Made by a program: the position numbers and the translations under genes. A stretch of 64,000 nucleotides of DNA from JAIBJN01 sp963847985 (GTDB lineage: Bacteria; Actinomycetota; Thermoleophilia; Gaiellales; Gaiellaceae). The notes under the pieces were generated by a model, which made no database searches, was not told the DNA's origin, and was given only the letters and a program-made list of their open reading frames with translations. Shown piece by piece: positions 49,464 to 58,620 of this stretch. Where the stretch lies: contig CAWKBS010000008.1 in NCBI GenBank assembly GCA_963847985.1, positions 372,001 through 436,000 of the forward strand, in the 5' to 3' direction. Each line of letters begins with the position of its first letter. Position 1 is the stretch's first letter.

Positions 49464-50003
49464 ATGACGGACACTCTCGATCGCCAGACGGCCGAGGAAC
49501 GGTTCCGGGCCGTCTTCTCCCACCTCGGCGCCGTCGCCGCCTACGCGCGGCGGCGAGGAAACAGGGACGCCGACGCCGTCGCAGCCGAGGTGATGACCAT
49601 CGCCTGGCGGCGGCTGGCCGACGTCCCGGTGGACGACCCGCGGCCGTGGCTCTACGCGACGGCTCGGAATCTCGTGCTGGCCGATGCCCGGCGCTCGTCA
49701 CTCGCCGCGACGGGCGAGCCGGGCATGCTGGTCGACGCCGCTCCGGCGCCAGAAGTCCTGGAGCTGGACCCGGCGCTCGGCGCGGCGTTGCGATCGCTCT
49801 CCCGGCTCGACCGGGAGGCGCTGCTCCTCGTCGCCTGGGAAGACCTCACGCCGGCTCAGGCGGCGCGCTCTCTCGGCATCAACCCGACGGCGTTTCGCGT
49901 GCGCCTTCTGCGGGCGCGCCGGCGCCTGCGCGCGAAGCTGGGCGAGGTCGCGAACGGCGACCGCTACGACCCGAACGCCCATTTCGAGATGGAGGCCTCA
50001 TGA
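49464..50003 (+). CDS. ECF-like RNA polymerase sigma factor
   Basis: A 179-residue protein with sigma region 2 (about 14-75; FRAVFSHLGAVAAYARRRGN, EVMTIAWRRLADVPVDDPRPWLYATARN) and region 4 (about 110-160; LSRLDREALLLVAWEDLTPAQAARSLGINPTAFRVRLLRARRRL). This is the standard ECF layout. Its stop overlaps the ATG of the next membrane protein (ATGA), which is the position normally held by an anti-sigma factor. It may be autoregulated, but no clear ECF promoter is visible before it. Confidence 0.9.
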   Translation: MTDTLDRQTAEERFRAVFSHLGAVAAYARRRGNRDADAVAAEVMTIAWRRLADVPVDDPRPWLYATARNLVLADARRSSLAATGEPGMLVDAAPAPEVLELDPALGAALRSLSRLDREALLLVAWEDLTPAQAARSLGINPTAFRVRLLRARRRLRAKLGEVANGDRYDPNAHFEMEAS

Positions 50004-50695
50004 GCAATCGACCGATCATGTCGCGGTTGCGTCGGGCCAACCCGGTGCCTCGGCCCCGGGACGGGGACGCGGCCGACCTCTTCGCGCGGATCACGGCTCT
50101 GCCGGCCGATCCGAGGCTGGAAGGACCTCGGCGGCGCCCGCTGCGGCGCCGGCGGGCTGTCGTGCTTGCGTTCGCCACGCTCCTGCTGGCGGCACTGCTG
50201 GCCTCGACGGCCGTCGCGGTCTCGCAGTGGATCGGCGGCGAGGTGGTCGAGCCTCCGGTCACGAGGCAGGAGTACCTCGACGCGCAGAAGCAGCTGACGC
50301 TGCCCCCGGGTGTCGAATGGCCCGACCCGGCCGAGATTGGCCTGGCCCCGGAGCCGCCCTATGACAGCGTGACCAGCCGCGGTGCGGGGGGCGGAATGGC
50401 CGTGCTGAACGCCATGAACGCCTGGGAGTGCTACTGGGTTCGGGCAATTCGCCGGGACGACGAGGCGGCAGGACGGCGTGCCCATGACGAGCTGAGCGCC
50501 TTGCTCGCGCACAACGTCCTCGAAGCGCCGGCCGGGGCCCACGAGGGCTGGACGCCCACGCCCCTGCCGACGGTCCCGTTCGTGGTCTTCGCGCACGACG
50601 GTGGCCTGGAGTGGGTGCGGGGGAGCTACGGGCAGGCCGCTGCCGGCGATCCGCGCAACCTCATCTCGAGCTGCAGGGCGAACGCGCCGGGCTAG
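50000..50695 (+). CDS. Single-pass membrane protein coupled to the sigma factor, putative anti-sigma factor
   Basis: A 231-residue protein with a cytoplasmic N-terminus of about 55 residues rich in Arg and Pro, one membrane helix (about 57-76; VVLAFATLLLAALLASTAVAV) and an external domain of about 150 residues with two or three Cys (WECYW, SSCRAN). The position and topology suggest an anti-sigma factor for the upstream ECF sigma, but no zinc-binding HxxxCxxC anti-sigma motif is present. Alternatively it is an effector of that regulon. Its ATG is coupled to the sigma stop. Confidence 0.65.
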   Translation: MSNRPIMSRLRRANPVPRPRDGDAADLFARITALPADPRLEGPRRRPLRRRRAVVLAFATLLLAALLASTAVAVSQWIGGEVVEPPVTRQEYLDAQKQLTLPPGVEWPDPAEIGLAPEPPYDSVTSRGAGGGMAVLNAMNAWECYWVRAIRRDDEAAGRRAHDELSALLAHNVLEAPAGAHEGWTPTPLPTVPFVVFAHDGGLEWVRGSYGQAAAGDPRNLISSCRANAPG

Positions 50696-50714
50696 CTACG
50701 AGCGGCAGTGACGA

Positions 50715-50744
50715 GCGAGGGGCCCACGCGAATGGGCCCCTCGC
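50715..50744. terminator. Strong hairpin between convergent genes
   Basis: GCGAGGGGCCCA (50715-50726) pairs perfectly over 12 bases with TGGGCCCCTCGC (50733-50744) with a six-base loop CGCGAA. It lies between the sigma operon (plus) and the peroxiredoxin gene (minus), and its symmetry allows it to end both transcripts. T-rich tracts are weak (ATTCTCGT). Confidence 0.8.
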
Positions 50745-50768
50745 ATTCTCGTGCCTGGAGGGAGCCGC

Positions 50769-51464
50769 TCAGCTCTCGCTGGGCTGCGGGACGACCCGCA
50801 TGTACGGAAGGGGGGTCTCCCAGCCCTCCGGCCAGAGCTCCTTCGCGGCCTCGTCCGTGACGGAGCCCGCGATGATCACGTCGTCGCCCTGCTTCCAGTT
50901 GGCCGGCGTCGCCACCTTGTGGTTCGCGGTGAGCTGGAGCGAGTCGATGACGCGCAGGATCTCGTCGAAGTTGCGGCCTGTCGTCATCGGGTAGGCGAGC
51001 ATGAGCTTGATCGTCTTGTCCGGGCCGATGACGAGGACGTTCCGGACGGTCTGGTTGTCGGCGGGGGTGCGCTCCAGCGGATCGCCGGAGGTGTCCTCGG
51101 GGAGCATCCCGTAGAGCTTCGCCACCTCGTAGCCCGAGTCGGCGATGATCGGGAAGTTCGGGCGCCCGCCGGTGGTGGCCTCGATGTCGTCCGCCCAGGC
51201 CTCCTTGCGGTCGAGCGGGTCGACGCTGAGGCCGATGATCTTGACGCCGCGCCGGTCGAACTCGGGCTTGGCCTTCGCCATCGTGCCGAGCTCGGTCGTG
51301 CAGACCGGGGTGAAGTCCTTCGGGTGCGAGAACAGCACGGCCCACGAGTCGCCGATCCATTCGTGGAAGCGGATCGGGCCCTCGGAGGTTTCGGCCTCGA
51401 AGTCGGGCGCCGTGCTCCCCAGCCGCAGGCGGGGCGCCTTAGTGCGCTCCTGGATGTCGGTCAT
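50769..51464 (-). CDS. 1-Cys peroxiredoxin (Prx6 type)
   Basis: A 231-residue thiol peroxidase that detoxifies hydrogen peroxide and organic peroxides. The peroxidatic Cys is C55 in FTPVCTTE, with the preceding catalytic Thr52. The long C-terminal extension (about 160-231; KVATPANWKQGDDVII) and the length place it in the Prx6 subfamily, so only one catalytic Cys is expected. A strong AGGAGGA ribosome site precedes ATG 51464. Confidence 0.95.
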   Translation of the reverse strand: MTDIQERTKAPRLRLGSTAPDFEAETSEGPIRFHEWIGDSWAVLFSHPKDFTPVCTTELGTMAKAKPEFDRRGVKIIGLSVDPLDRKEAWADDIEATTGGRPNFPIIADSGYEVAKLYGMLPEDTSGDPLERTPADNQTVRNVLVIGPDKTIKLMLAYPMTTGRNFDEILRVIDSLQLTANHKVATPANWKQGDDVIIAGSVTDEAAKELWPEGWETPLPYMRVVPQPSES

Positions 51465-51588
51465 CGCGTTCCTCCTGTCGTTCCTTCGCTTGCCGCCGCA
51501 GTCTGCACCGGGACGATAACGGCTCCGTAACGACCGGCGAACGGGCTGGGGCGATGAGCCTTCGGCGCAAAGCCAGTCTTAGCTGACG

Positions 51589-51693
51589 ATGGGCCGATCC
51601 GCCTCCGAGACGGCGCCGCTTCGCGACGCCGAGTTCGCCCACCTCACCGAGTCGCACCGGCGAGCGCTGCAGGTGCTGCCGCGGGCGCTTTGA
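51589..51693 (+). pseudogene. Short reading frame resembling the N-terminus of a SigJ-type sigma factor
   Basis: A 34-codon frame from ATG 51589 to TGA 51691-51693. Residues AEFAHLTESHRRALQV look like the first helix of region 2 of large ECF sigma factors of the SigJ/RpoE group (typical pattern F..L.EP.RR.L.VH). It stops right after that helix, so it appears to be a truncated remnant or a leader peptide. Its TGA overlaps the TTG of the following cupin gene (TTGA), so translation of the remnant may still feed the cupin. Confidence 0.45.
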
Positions 51694-52019
51694 CGGGAGG
51701 AAGCGGCGTCCGCTCCTTCCTCGGGAGCCCGGTCCCGGCGGGCTTCGAGGTTCGTCGGATCGTCGTCGACTGCGGTGCCGAGCGGGCCTACGACGAGACC
51801 GAGTGGCTGGACGCCATCGTCCTCGTCGAGGACGGGGAGATCGAGCTCGAGTGCGTGCAGGGCAGCCGGCACCGGTTCGCGCGCGGCGACATCCTCTGGC
51901 TGGTCGGCCTGCCGCTTCGGGTCCTGCGCTGCTCCGGAAGCGGGCCGGCGGTCCTGCTCGCCGTGTCGCGGCCGGCCAGCGATGAGTTTTCGGCTGCAGG
52001 GCCGTCTGAAACACATTGA
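51690..52019 (+). CDS. Small cupin-like protein, TTG start
   Basis: A 109-residue single-domain beta-rich protein. The pattern GFEVRRIVVDCGAERAYDETEWLDAIVLVEDGEIELEC followed by FARGDILWLVGLPLRVLR fits a small cupin jelly roll with a YDE-type substitute for the classic HxH ligand set, so metal binding is doubtful. TTG 51690 is the only start that overlaps the upstream short frame; no ATG or GTG is available early. The next gene, an MFS carrier, starts 54 bases later with its own ribosome site. Confidence 0.68.
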   Translation: MTGGSGVRSFLGSPVPAGFEVRRIVVDCGAERAYDETEWLDAIVLVEDGEIELECVQGSRHRFARGDILWLVGLPLRVLRCSGSGPAVLLAVSRPASDEFSAAGPSETH

Positions 52020-52073
52020 CGCCGGGAAACGTTCTGAAGGGAAGCCCATGATCCACGAGTCGAAGGAAGGCCG

Positions 52074-53707
52074 ATGACGCTGACTCCGAGAGCCCGCTGG
52101 CTGGCGCTGTACGTCCTGTGCCTGGGAGACCTGATGATCGTCCTCGACGGGACGATCGTGAACGTCGCGCTGCCGACGATCCGCGATGACCTCGGCTTCT
52201 CCGAGACCTCGCTCGCCTGGATCGTGAACGCCTATCTGCTCACGTTCGGTGGCTTCCTCCTGCTGGGCGGGCGGCTGGGTGACCTCTTCGGGCAGCGGCG
52301 CATGTTCCTGATCGGGATCGCGCTCTTCACGGCGGCGTCGTTCGCCTGCGGCCTCGCGAGCTCGCAGGGACAGCTCATCGCGGCGCGGGCGGTGCAGGGG
52401 CTCGGTGGCGCGCTCGTTGCAGCGGTGGCCCTCTCGCTCGTGATGACGCTCTTCACCGAGCAGGCCGACCGCGCGAAGGCCATGGGCATCTTCGGCTTCG
52501 TCCTCTCGGGAGGCGGCGTCGCCGGCGTGCTGCTCGGCGGGGTCCTCACCGACATCCTCTCCTGGAACTGGATCTTCTTCATCAACATCCCCGTCGGGGC
52601 CGTCGTGTTCGTTCTCTCCCTGCGCCTGCTGCCGGAGGCGCCCGGCCTTGCGGGCGGAAAGCGCCTCGACCTCGGCGGAGCGCTGACGATCACCGGCTCG
52701 CTCATGCTCGCCACCTACGCGATCGTGAACGGGAACGAGACCGGGTGGCTGACCGCGGAGACACTCGGCCTGCTGGCCGCCGCCGTCGCGCTCCTGGGAG
52801 CGTTCCTCGTGATCGAGAGGCGGGTCGCCGCGCCGCTCGTGCCGCTCGGGATCTTCCGGAACCGGGACGTCTCGTCCGCCAACGGGGTCGGCATCCTCAT
52901 GGCCGCCGGGATGTTCTCCTACTTCGTCTTCTCGGCCCTCTACATGCAGCAGGTGCTCGGCTACACGCCGCTCGAGGTCGGGCTCGCCTACCTGCCCGGA
53001 ATGGTGATCTGGGGCGCCTGCTCGCTCTACTCCGACCGGCTCGTGATGCGCTTCGGGATCAAGCCGCCGCTCCTGGCCGGGCTCTCGCTGATGGCGCTCT
53101 CGCTGCTCCTCTTCGCGCGGACGCCGGTGGACGGCAGCTTTGTCGCCGACGTTCTCCCGGCGACGATCGCCATCGGCATCGGCGCCGGGATCGCGTTCAA
53201 CCCGATCCTGCTCGCCGCCATGAGCGGCGTCGAGCCACAGGAGGCAGGGCTCGCGTCGGGCGTGGTCAACACCTCGTTCATGATGGGCGGCGCGCTCGGG
53301 CTCGCTGTGCTGGCCAGCCTCGCCGCCTCGCGAACGGACAGCCTGGAGGCCGCGGGCGAGACGGCGCTGGCGGCGACGAACGCGGGCTACCACCTGGCGT
53401 TCCTCGTCGGCGCGCTCTTCACCATCGGTGCGGCGGTGCTCACGGCCGTGCTGATCAGGGCGACCGTGCCGAGCTCCGCACGGCGAGGGGGAGCCGGCCA
53501 CCGAGGCCGCCTAGGAGTGCTTGGCGAAACGCCGTCTCCCGCTGGGGTGCGATGGTCGTTCCGAAACAAGGACGCAGGGAGTGTTCGTAGCCGGAGGCTA
53601 CGGGCGCGACTGAGGACGCAGTCTTCGGGGCGAGCAGCGCGGCCCGGCGGCACAGGCTGCGTTTCGTCAAGCGCTCCAAAGCCTGCCCGGGCTGGCAAGC
53701 TGACGCG

Positions 53708-53711
<4 letters not shown>
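52074..53711 (+). CDS. EmrB/QacA-type MFS drug efflux transporter with repeat-derived tail
   Basis: A fourteen-helix DHA2-family proton antiporter. LDGTIVNVALPTI in helix 1, GGRLGDLFGQRRMF (motif A), the proline/glycine-rich antiporter segment GFVLSGGGVAGVLLGG and NWIFFINIPVG are diagnostic. The membrane part ends near residue 465. The remaining 80 residues are Arg/Ser-rich and encoded by a 164-base inverted-repeat element (53514-53677), so they are unlikely to be native. The stop still overlaps the GTG of the downstream ABC ATPase. AAGGAAGG precedes ATG 52074. Confidence 0.9.
53514..53677. repeat. 164-bp inverted-repeat element inside an MFS gene
   Basis: The ends GGAGTGCTTGGCGAAACGC (53514-53532) and GCGTTTCGTCAAGCGCTCC (53659-53677) are inverted repeats with two mismatches. 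The centre holds the hairpin GTAGCC-GGA-GGCTAC. The element encodes no protein of its own and looks like a MITE or large REP unit. It is read through by the MFS frame as a non-conserved Arg/Ser-rich tail. Confidence 0.75.
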
Positions 53712-54606
<895 letters not shown>

Positions 54607-54607
<1 letters not shown>

Positions 54608-55407
54608 TGGCCACCCGGGCCGACGCGCCTCGCTCGACCATCGGCCGGCTCGAGCGCCCGGCCATCACCGGCGTGCTCGTGCGCGAGGTCGTCAACTTCT
54701 CCTCGTACTGGCGCTCGGCGAGCTTCTCCTCGACGGTCGAGCCGACCATCTACCTGCTCGCGTTCGGCTTCGGCTTCGGCTCGCTCGTGAGCGAGGTCGG
54801 CGGCTACGACTACATCGAGTTCATCGGCACCGGGATCGTCGCCACGGCCGTCCTCTTCTCCAGCGCCTTCCCGGCCATGTTCGGGACGTTCGTCAAGTAC
54901 CAGTTCCAGCGCACCTACGACGCGATCCTCGCGGCGCCCGTGGACACGGAGGAGCTCGTCACCGCCGAGGCGCTCTGGATCGCAATGCGAACCAGTGTCT
55001 TCGGGTGCGTTCCCATGGTGGTGGCGATCTTCTTCGGGCTCGAGCCCTCCTGGGGAATGCTGGCCGTGCCCGGGATCGCCTTCGTCTCCGGCTACGGCTG
55101 GGCGTGCTTCGGGATCGCCATCGCCGGCTTCGCCAAGTCGATCGAGAACTTCTCGTACATCATCAGCGCCGTGCTGACGCCGCTCTTTCTCGTCGCCGGG
55201 ACGTTCTTCCCGATCGACACCCTGCCCGAGTGGGCACAGGTCCTCGCGAACCTGAACCCGCTCTACCAGTGCGTCGAGCTCGTCCGCGCCGCAGTCTTCG
55301 GCTGGGAGACCTGGGTCGACTTCCTCCGCCTGGCCTTCCTGGTCGGCTTCGGCCTGCTGACCTGGCGCATCTCCATCCGCGCGATGACGCGCAAGCTCGT
55401 CGACTAG
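54607..55407 (+). CDS. ABC-2 type exporter permease (NodJ/DrrB-like)
   Basis: A 266-residue membrane protein with six helices and the ABC-2 transporter pattern: PTIYLLAFGFGFG after helix 1, and LVAGTFFPIDTLPEWAQVLANLNPLYQCVELVRA, which is diagnostic of the NodJ/DrrB permeases. It works with the ATPase just upstream (stop/start overlap at 54605-54609). Together with the MFS carrier this makes a three-gene efflux cluster. The substrate is unknown. Confidence 0.93.
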
Positions 55408-55513
55408 CGCTCTTCGGCACGGGCCGCCCCGGGCTTCGTCCGCTGCCCTGTGACGAGAGATACTTGGTCACCGGTCCTGACGAAACGCTCGCCTCGACGA
55501 AGGGAGGCCACCC

Positions 55514-55966
55514 ATGGCCACGGAACGCAGATGGAGAGTCGTTGCACTGCTCGCACTCGGCATCGTCATCGGGATCGCCCTGACGGCGAGCCCGGCCGCG
55601 AGCCACGTCGCCAACTGGACGCACAACTGGAACAAGCACATCAAGCCGAGGGCCGACAACCGCTACGTGAACACGAAGGAGTTCCTGTGGGCGGTCGTCG
55701 AAACCGACGGGACGCTGGTGCGCGGAAGCCGTGTCGTGTCCGCAGGCCACTTCGCCGGAAGCCAGTACGAGGTCATCTTCGATCGGGACGTAACGGGCTG
55801 TGCTTTCATCGCGGTCATCGGGTCTCCGGGCTCGGCCGTCTTTCCTGCACCCGGCGGGGCGGAGGTTGCCGGGAGGAGTGGCAAGCCGAACGGGGTGGCA
55901 ATCCAGACGTTCAACTCGGCGGGAGCCCCCGCTCAGAGGCCGTTCCACCTCCAGGTGCTGTGCTAG
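55514..55966 (+). CDS. Secreted hypothetical protein
   Basis: A 150-residue protein with a clear signal peptide (about 8-30, ending SPAASH). The mature part contains HVANWTHNWNKHIKPRADNRYVN, a Trp/His/Asn-rich segment I associate with small exported proteins that often precede repeat-type surface proteins, then a beta-rich region (YEVIFDRDVTGCAFIAVIG) and a second Cys at the C-terminus. No named family. A GGAGG ribosome site precedes ATG 55514. Its 3' end overlaps the convergent LLM gene by 56 bases. Confidence 0.75.
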   Translation: MATERRWRVVALLALGIVIGIALTASPAASHVANWTHNWNKHIKPRADNRYVNTKEFLWAVVETDGTLVRGSRVVSAGHFAGSQYEVIFDRDVTGCAFIAVIGSPGSAVFPAPGGAEVAGRSGKPNGVAIQTFNSAGAPAQRPFHLQVLC

Positions 55967-56981
55967 CGGTGCGCACGACCGGCGCCACCTCGGTGCCGAA
56001 GAGCTCGATCGCGCGCAGCGCCTGGGCGTGCGGAAGGGATCCGACGCTGATCTGCGCCAGGAAGCGGTCGTGGCCGAAGAGCTCGTGCTCGAAGAGGATC
56101 TTCTCGGCCACCTCCTCCGGGCTCCCGACGGCGAGCGCGCCGCGGGGCGAGCGGAGCTGGTCGAAGTCGCCGCGCCCGATCGGGGACCAGCCGCGCTCGC
56201 GGCCGACGGCGTTCATCATCGTCGCGTAGGCGGGAAAGAACTCGTCGGCGGCCCGCTCCGAGGTCTCGGCAACGTAGGTGTGCGAGTTGACCCCGAGCGC
56301 CGGCGGCGGGTCGTGGCCGGCGTCGAACGCCGCCTTCCGGTGGAGCTCCGCGAACGGGACGAAGCGCTCCGGCATGCCGCCGATGATGGCGAGCATCATC
56401 GGCAGCCCCAGCGTTCCGGCGCGCACGGCCGACTCCGGCGTCCCGCCCACCGCGACCCACACCGGCAGCGGCTCCTGGAGCGGCCGCGGGTAGACGGCCT
56501 GATCGTCGAGCGGCGCACGGTGGCGCCCGGCCCAGGTGACCCGCTCGGACTCGCGCAGCCGCAGCAGGAGCTCGAGCTTCTCGCCGAACAGCGAGTCGTA
56601 GTCGGCCAGGTCGTAGCCGAACAGCGGGAACGACTCGATGAACGACCCGCGCCCGACCATGATCTCGGCGCGTCCGCCCGAGAGGAGGTCGACGGTGGCG
56701 AACTCCTCCAGGACCCGCACGGGATCGTCGGTGCTGAGGACCGTCACCGTGCTCGTCAGCCGGATCCTCTCCGTGCGCGCGGCGACGGCGGCGAGGACGA
56801 CCGCCGGCGCGGAGATGGCGAAGTCGGGCCGGTGGTGCTCCCCGACACCGAAGACGTCGAGGCCCACCTGCTCGGCCAGCTCCGCTTCCTCGAGCACCTC
56901 CCGCAGTCGCCGGGCGGGATCGACGGCTGGGCCGCCGGGCGACGGCCGCACGTCGGCGAAGGTCGAGACTCCCAGCTCCAC
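55911..56981 (-). CDS. LLM-class flavin-dependent oxidoreductase
   Basis: A 356-residue luciferase-like monooxygenase-fold protein. The N-terminal LGVSTFADVRP, FGVGEHHRPDF (about 45-55), LTSTVTVLSTDDPVRVLEEFATVDLLSGGRAEIMVGRGSF and VWVAVGGTPES are all typical of the FMN/F420-dependent bacterial luciferase group. The cofactor may be FMNH2 or F420; actinobacterial relatives use both. The substrate is unknown. The last 56 bases overlap the secreted protein gene on the other strand. Confidence 0.92.
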   Translation of the reverse strand: MELGVSTFADVRPSPGGPAVDPARRLREVLEEAELAEQVGLDVFGVGEHHRPDFAISAPAVVLAAVAARTERIRLTSTVTVLSTDDPVRVLEEFATVDLLSGGRAEIMVGRGSFIESFPLFGYDLADYDSLFGEKLELLLRLRESERVTWAGRHRAPLDDQAVYPRPLQEPLPVWVAVGGTPESAVRAGTLGLPMMLAIIGGMPERFVPFAELHRKAAFDAGHDPPPALGVNSHTYVAETSERAADEFFPAYATMMNAVGRERGWSPIGRGDFDQLRSPRGALAVGSPEEVAEKILFEHELFGHDRFLAQISVGSLPHAQALRAIELFGTEVAPVVRTASTAPGGGTASERGLPPS

Positions 56982-57001
56982 GCCGCGAGCCTAGCGAGGC
57001 G

Positions 57002-57030
57002 GAGGGGGCCGGCGGTCTGCCGGCCCCCTC
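57002..57030 (-). terminator. Hairpin terminator of the exported-protein genes
   Basis: GAGGGGGCCGGC (57002-57013) pairs perfectly with GCCGGCCCCCTC (57019-57030) across a five-base loop GGTCT. It lies 9 bases after the stop of the minus-strand exported protein gene. There is no T-tract. Confidence 0.7.
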
Positions 57031-57039
57031 GGGCGTCGT

Positions 57040-58551
57040 CTAGTAGCGGATGACCTGGTTGTTCTCGTTGACCGGGCTCTGCGCGACGGCCTCGACGAAG
57101 ATCCCGTACGAGCGGGAGTAGCCGAAGACCGAGTCGCGGGCGCCCGAGCGGATCGACTCGCCGATCCGCAGGTTCTGGTTGTAGGTGGCCAGGATGCAGC
57201 GCAGACAGATGAGGTCGGTGGGAATGCCGGCGTTCGCCCACGTGATGTACCAGCCTCCCCCGGCGCCCCAGCAGGTCCAGCGGCCGGTGAACGGGTCGCC
57301 GGAGGTGAAGTCCACGAACGTGATCCGAGCGCCGGAGAGCGCCTGGACGATGTCCTGGTGGATCGACGGGTCGGAGTTGCGGGCGCCGCACTCCGCGTTG
57401 CCGGTGACGACCAGGTCGCGGGCGTTCTGGCCGATGCGGACGACGTCGTAGGAGGTGCCGATCGAGCCGCCGTCGCCACGGACGTCGAGGATGAGGTCGA
57501 TCGTCGCCGGGTTCCCGTCGCCGTAGCAGCCGCGCAGGTTGATGGCGTTGTCGTTGTCGTTGGCGCTCGCGTTGGCGATCGTGGAGACCACCTTGATCGG
57601 GAGCGGGCCGAAGCCGGCGAGCGAGCCGGAACAGCTCCACGGCCGGTCGGTGGTGATCACGGTCCCCGGCGTGGGCTCCGGATCGGGGTCGGGGTCGGGA
57701 TCCGGCGTCGCTGCGGTCACCGCCGCGGTCGCGCCGCTGTCGGCGGTCGCCGAGCCGGCCGAGTTCGTCGCGGTGACGCGGACGCGGATGGTGGCGCCGA
57801 CCTCGGCCGCGGCGAGCGCATACGAGGCGCCGGTTGCGCCAGAGACGTTCGTGCAGGCGCCGCCCGAGGCGTTGCAGCGCAGCCACTGGTAGCCGTACAT
57901 CATCGGGGTCGAGCCGCTCCAGGAGCCCGCGGACGCGTTCAGCGTCTGGCCCTGCAGGGTCGTACCGGTCACCGTCGGCGCCGCCGTGTTGGCGGGCGCG
58001 GTCGGCGCCGGCGGAGGCGGTGTCCCTCCCGTCGTGATTACGAGCTGGGGCGCGCGGCCTCCTTCCCGCGACGTGATGTACACGTCCTGCGGAGCGTTCG
58101 GCGCCTCGATCCGGAACGACTCGGCGCCGGCGCCGGTGACCGCCGCGGTGACGTCGATCTCACGCCAGCTGTTCTGCGCCGTGAAGCCGGCGGCGCTGCC
58201 GACGAGAGTGCCCGCGGCGGGCGCGTTCGCGTAGGTGATCGTGCTCTCTCCCCAGCCTGCAGCGGTCGCGTGGACGTTCAGGCCGTTGGGCGCTCCGTTC
58301 TGTGCGTAGATGCGGAGCACGGCCCGCTGCACCGTGCCCGCGAGCACGGGAACGTCGAAGCGGACGAAGGCCCGCTTGACCGGCTTGGGCGCCGCCCGCA
58401 TGCTCGTTTCGGCGCCGTAGTTCCGGGCCGGATACCGGTCGGTCACCCACGAGTCGGCGGTGGCGTCGACGGTCTGGGCGAAGGCGCTGGGCGCGGCTGC
58501 GGCGGCGGCCAGCGCGACGAGGAGAACGGCGATGAAGACGCGTTTGGTCAT
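57040..58551 (-). CDS. Exported modular protein: DNRLRE-like, Ig-like and shared C-terminal domain
   Basis: A 503-residue secreted protein. After a signal peptide (about 1-25) comes a DNRLRE/CBM96-like jelly-roll domain (about 28-180; DSWVTDRYPARNYG, FVRFDVP), a Thr/Pro linker, an Ig-like repeat (about 190-280; GYQWLRC), an Asp-Pro linker, then a 220-residue Cys-rich domain. That last domain begins PWSCSGSLAGFGPLP, includes INLRGCYGDG, TGNAECGAR, GRWTCWGAGGGWY and ends SYGIFVE with NNQVIRY; the repeating short strands suggest a parallel beta-helix (inference). The neighbouring gene carries a close copy of it. ATG 58551 has an AGGGGGG site. Confidence 0.85.
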   Translation of the reverse strand: MTKRVFIAVLLVALAAAAAAPSAFAQTVDATADSWVTDRYPARNYGAETSMRAAPKPVKRAFVRFDVPVLAGTVQRAVLRIYAQNGAPNGLNVHATAAGWGESTITYANAPAAGTLVGSAAGFTAQNSWREIDVTAAVTGAGAESFRIEAPNAPQDVYITSREGGRAPQLVITTGGTPPPPAPTAPANTAAPTVTGTTLQGQTLNASAGSWSGSTPMMYGYQWLRCNASGGACTNVSGATGASYALAAAEVGATIRVRVTATNSAGSATADSGATAAVTAATPDPDPDPDPEPTPGTVITTDRPWSCSGSLAGFGPLPIKVVSTIANASANDNDNAINLRGCYGDGNPATIDLILDVRGDGGSIGTSYDVVRIGQNARDLVVTGNAECGARNSDPSIHQDIVQALSGARITFVDFTSGDPFTGRWTCWGAGGGWYITWANAGIPTDLICLRCILATYNQNLRIGESIRSGARDSVFGYSRSYGIFVEAVAQSPVNENNQVIRY

Positions 58552-58620
58552 GACCCCCCTGAGGTCTTGGGCGTCCGAATCCACCCGGCCCTGACGCCGG
58601 GTAGAGATCGAGCGCGGCTG

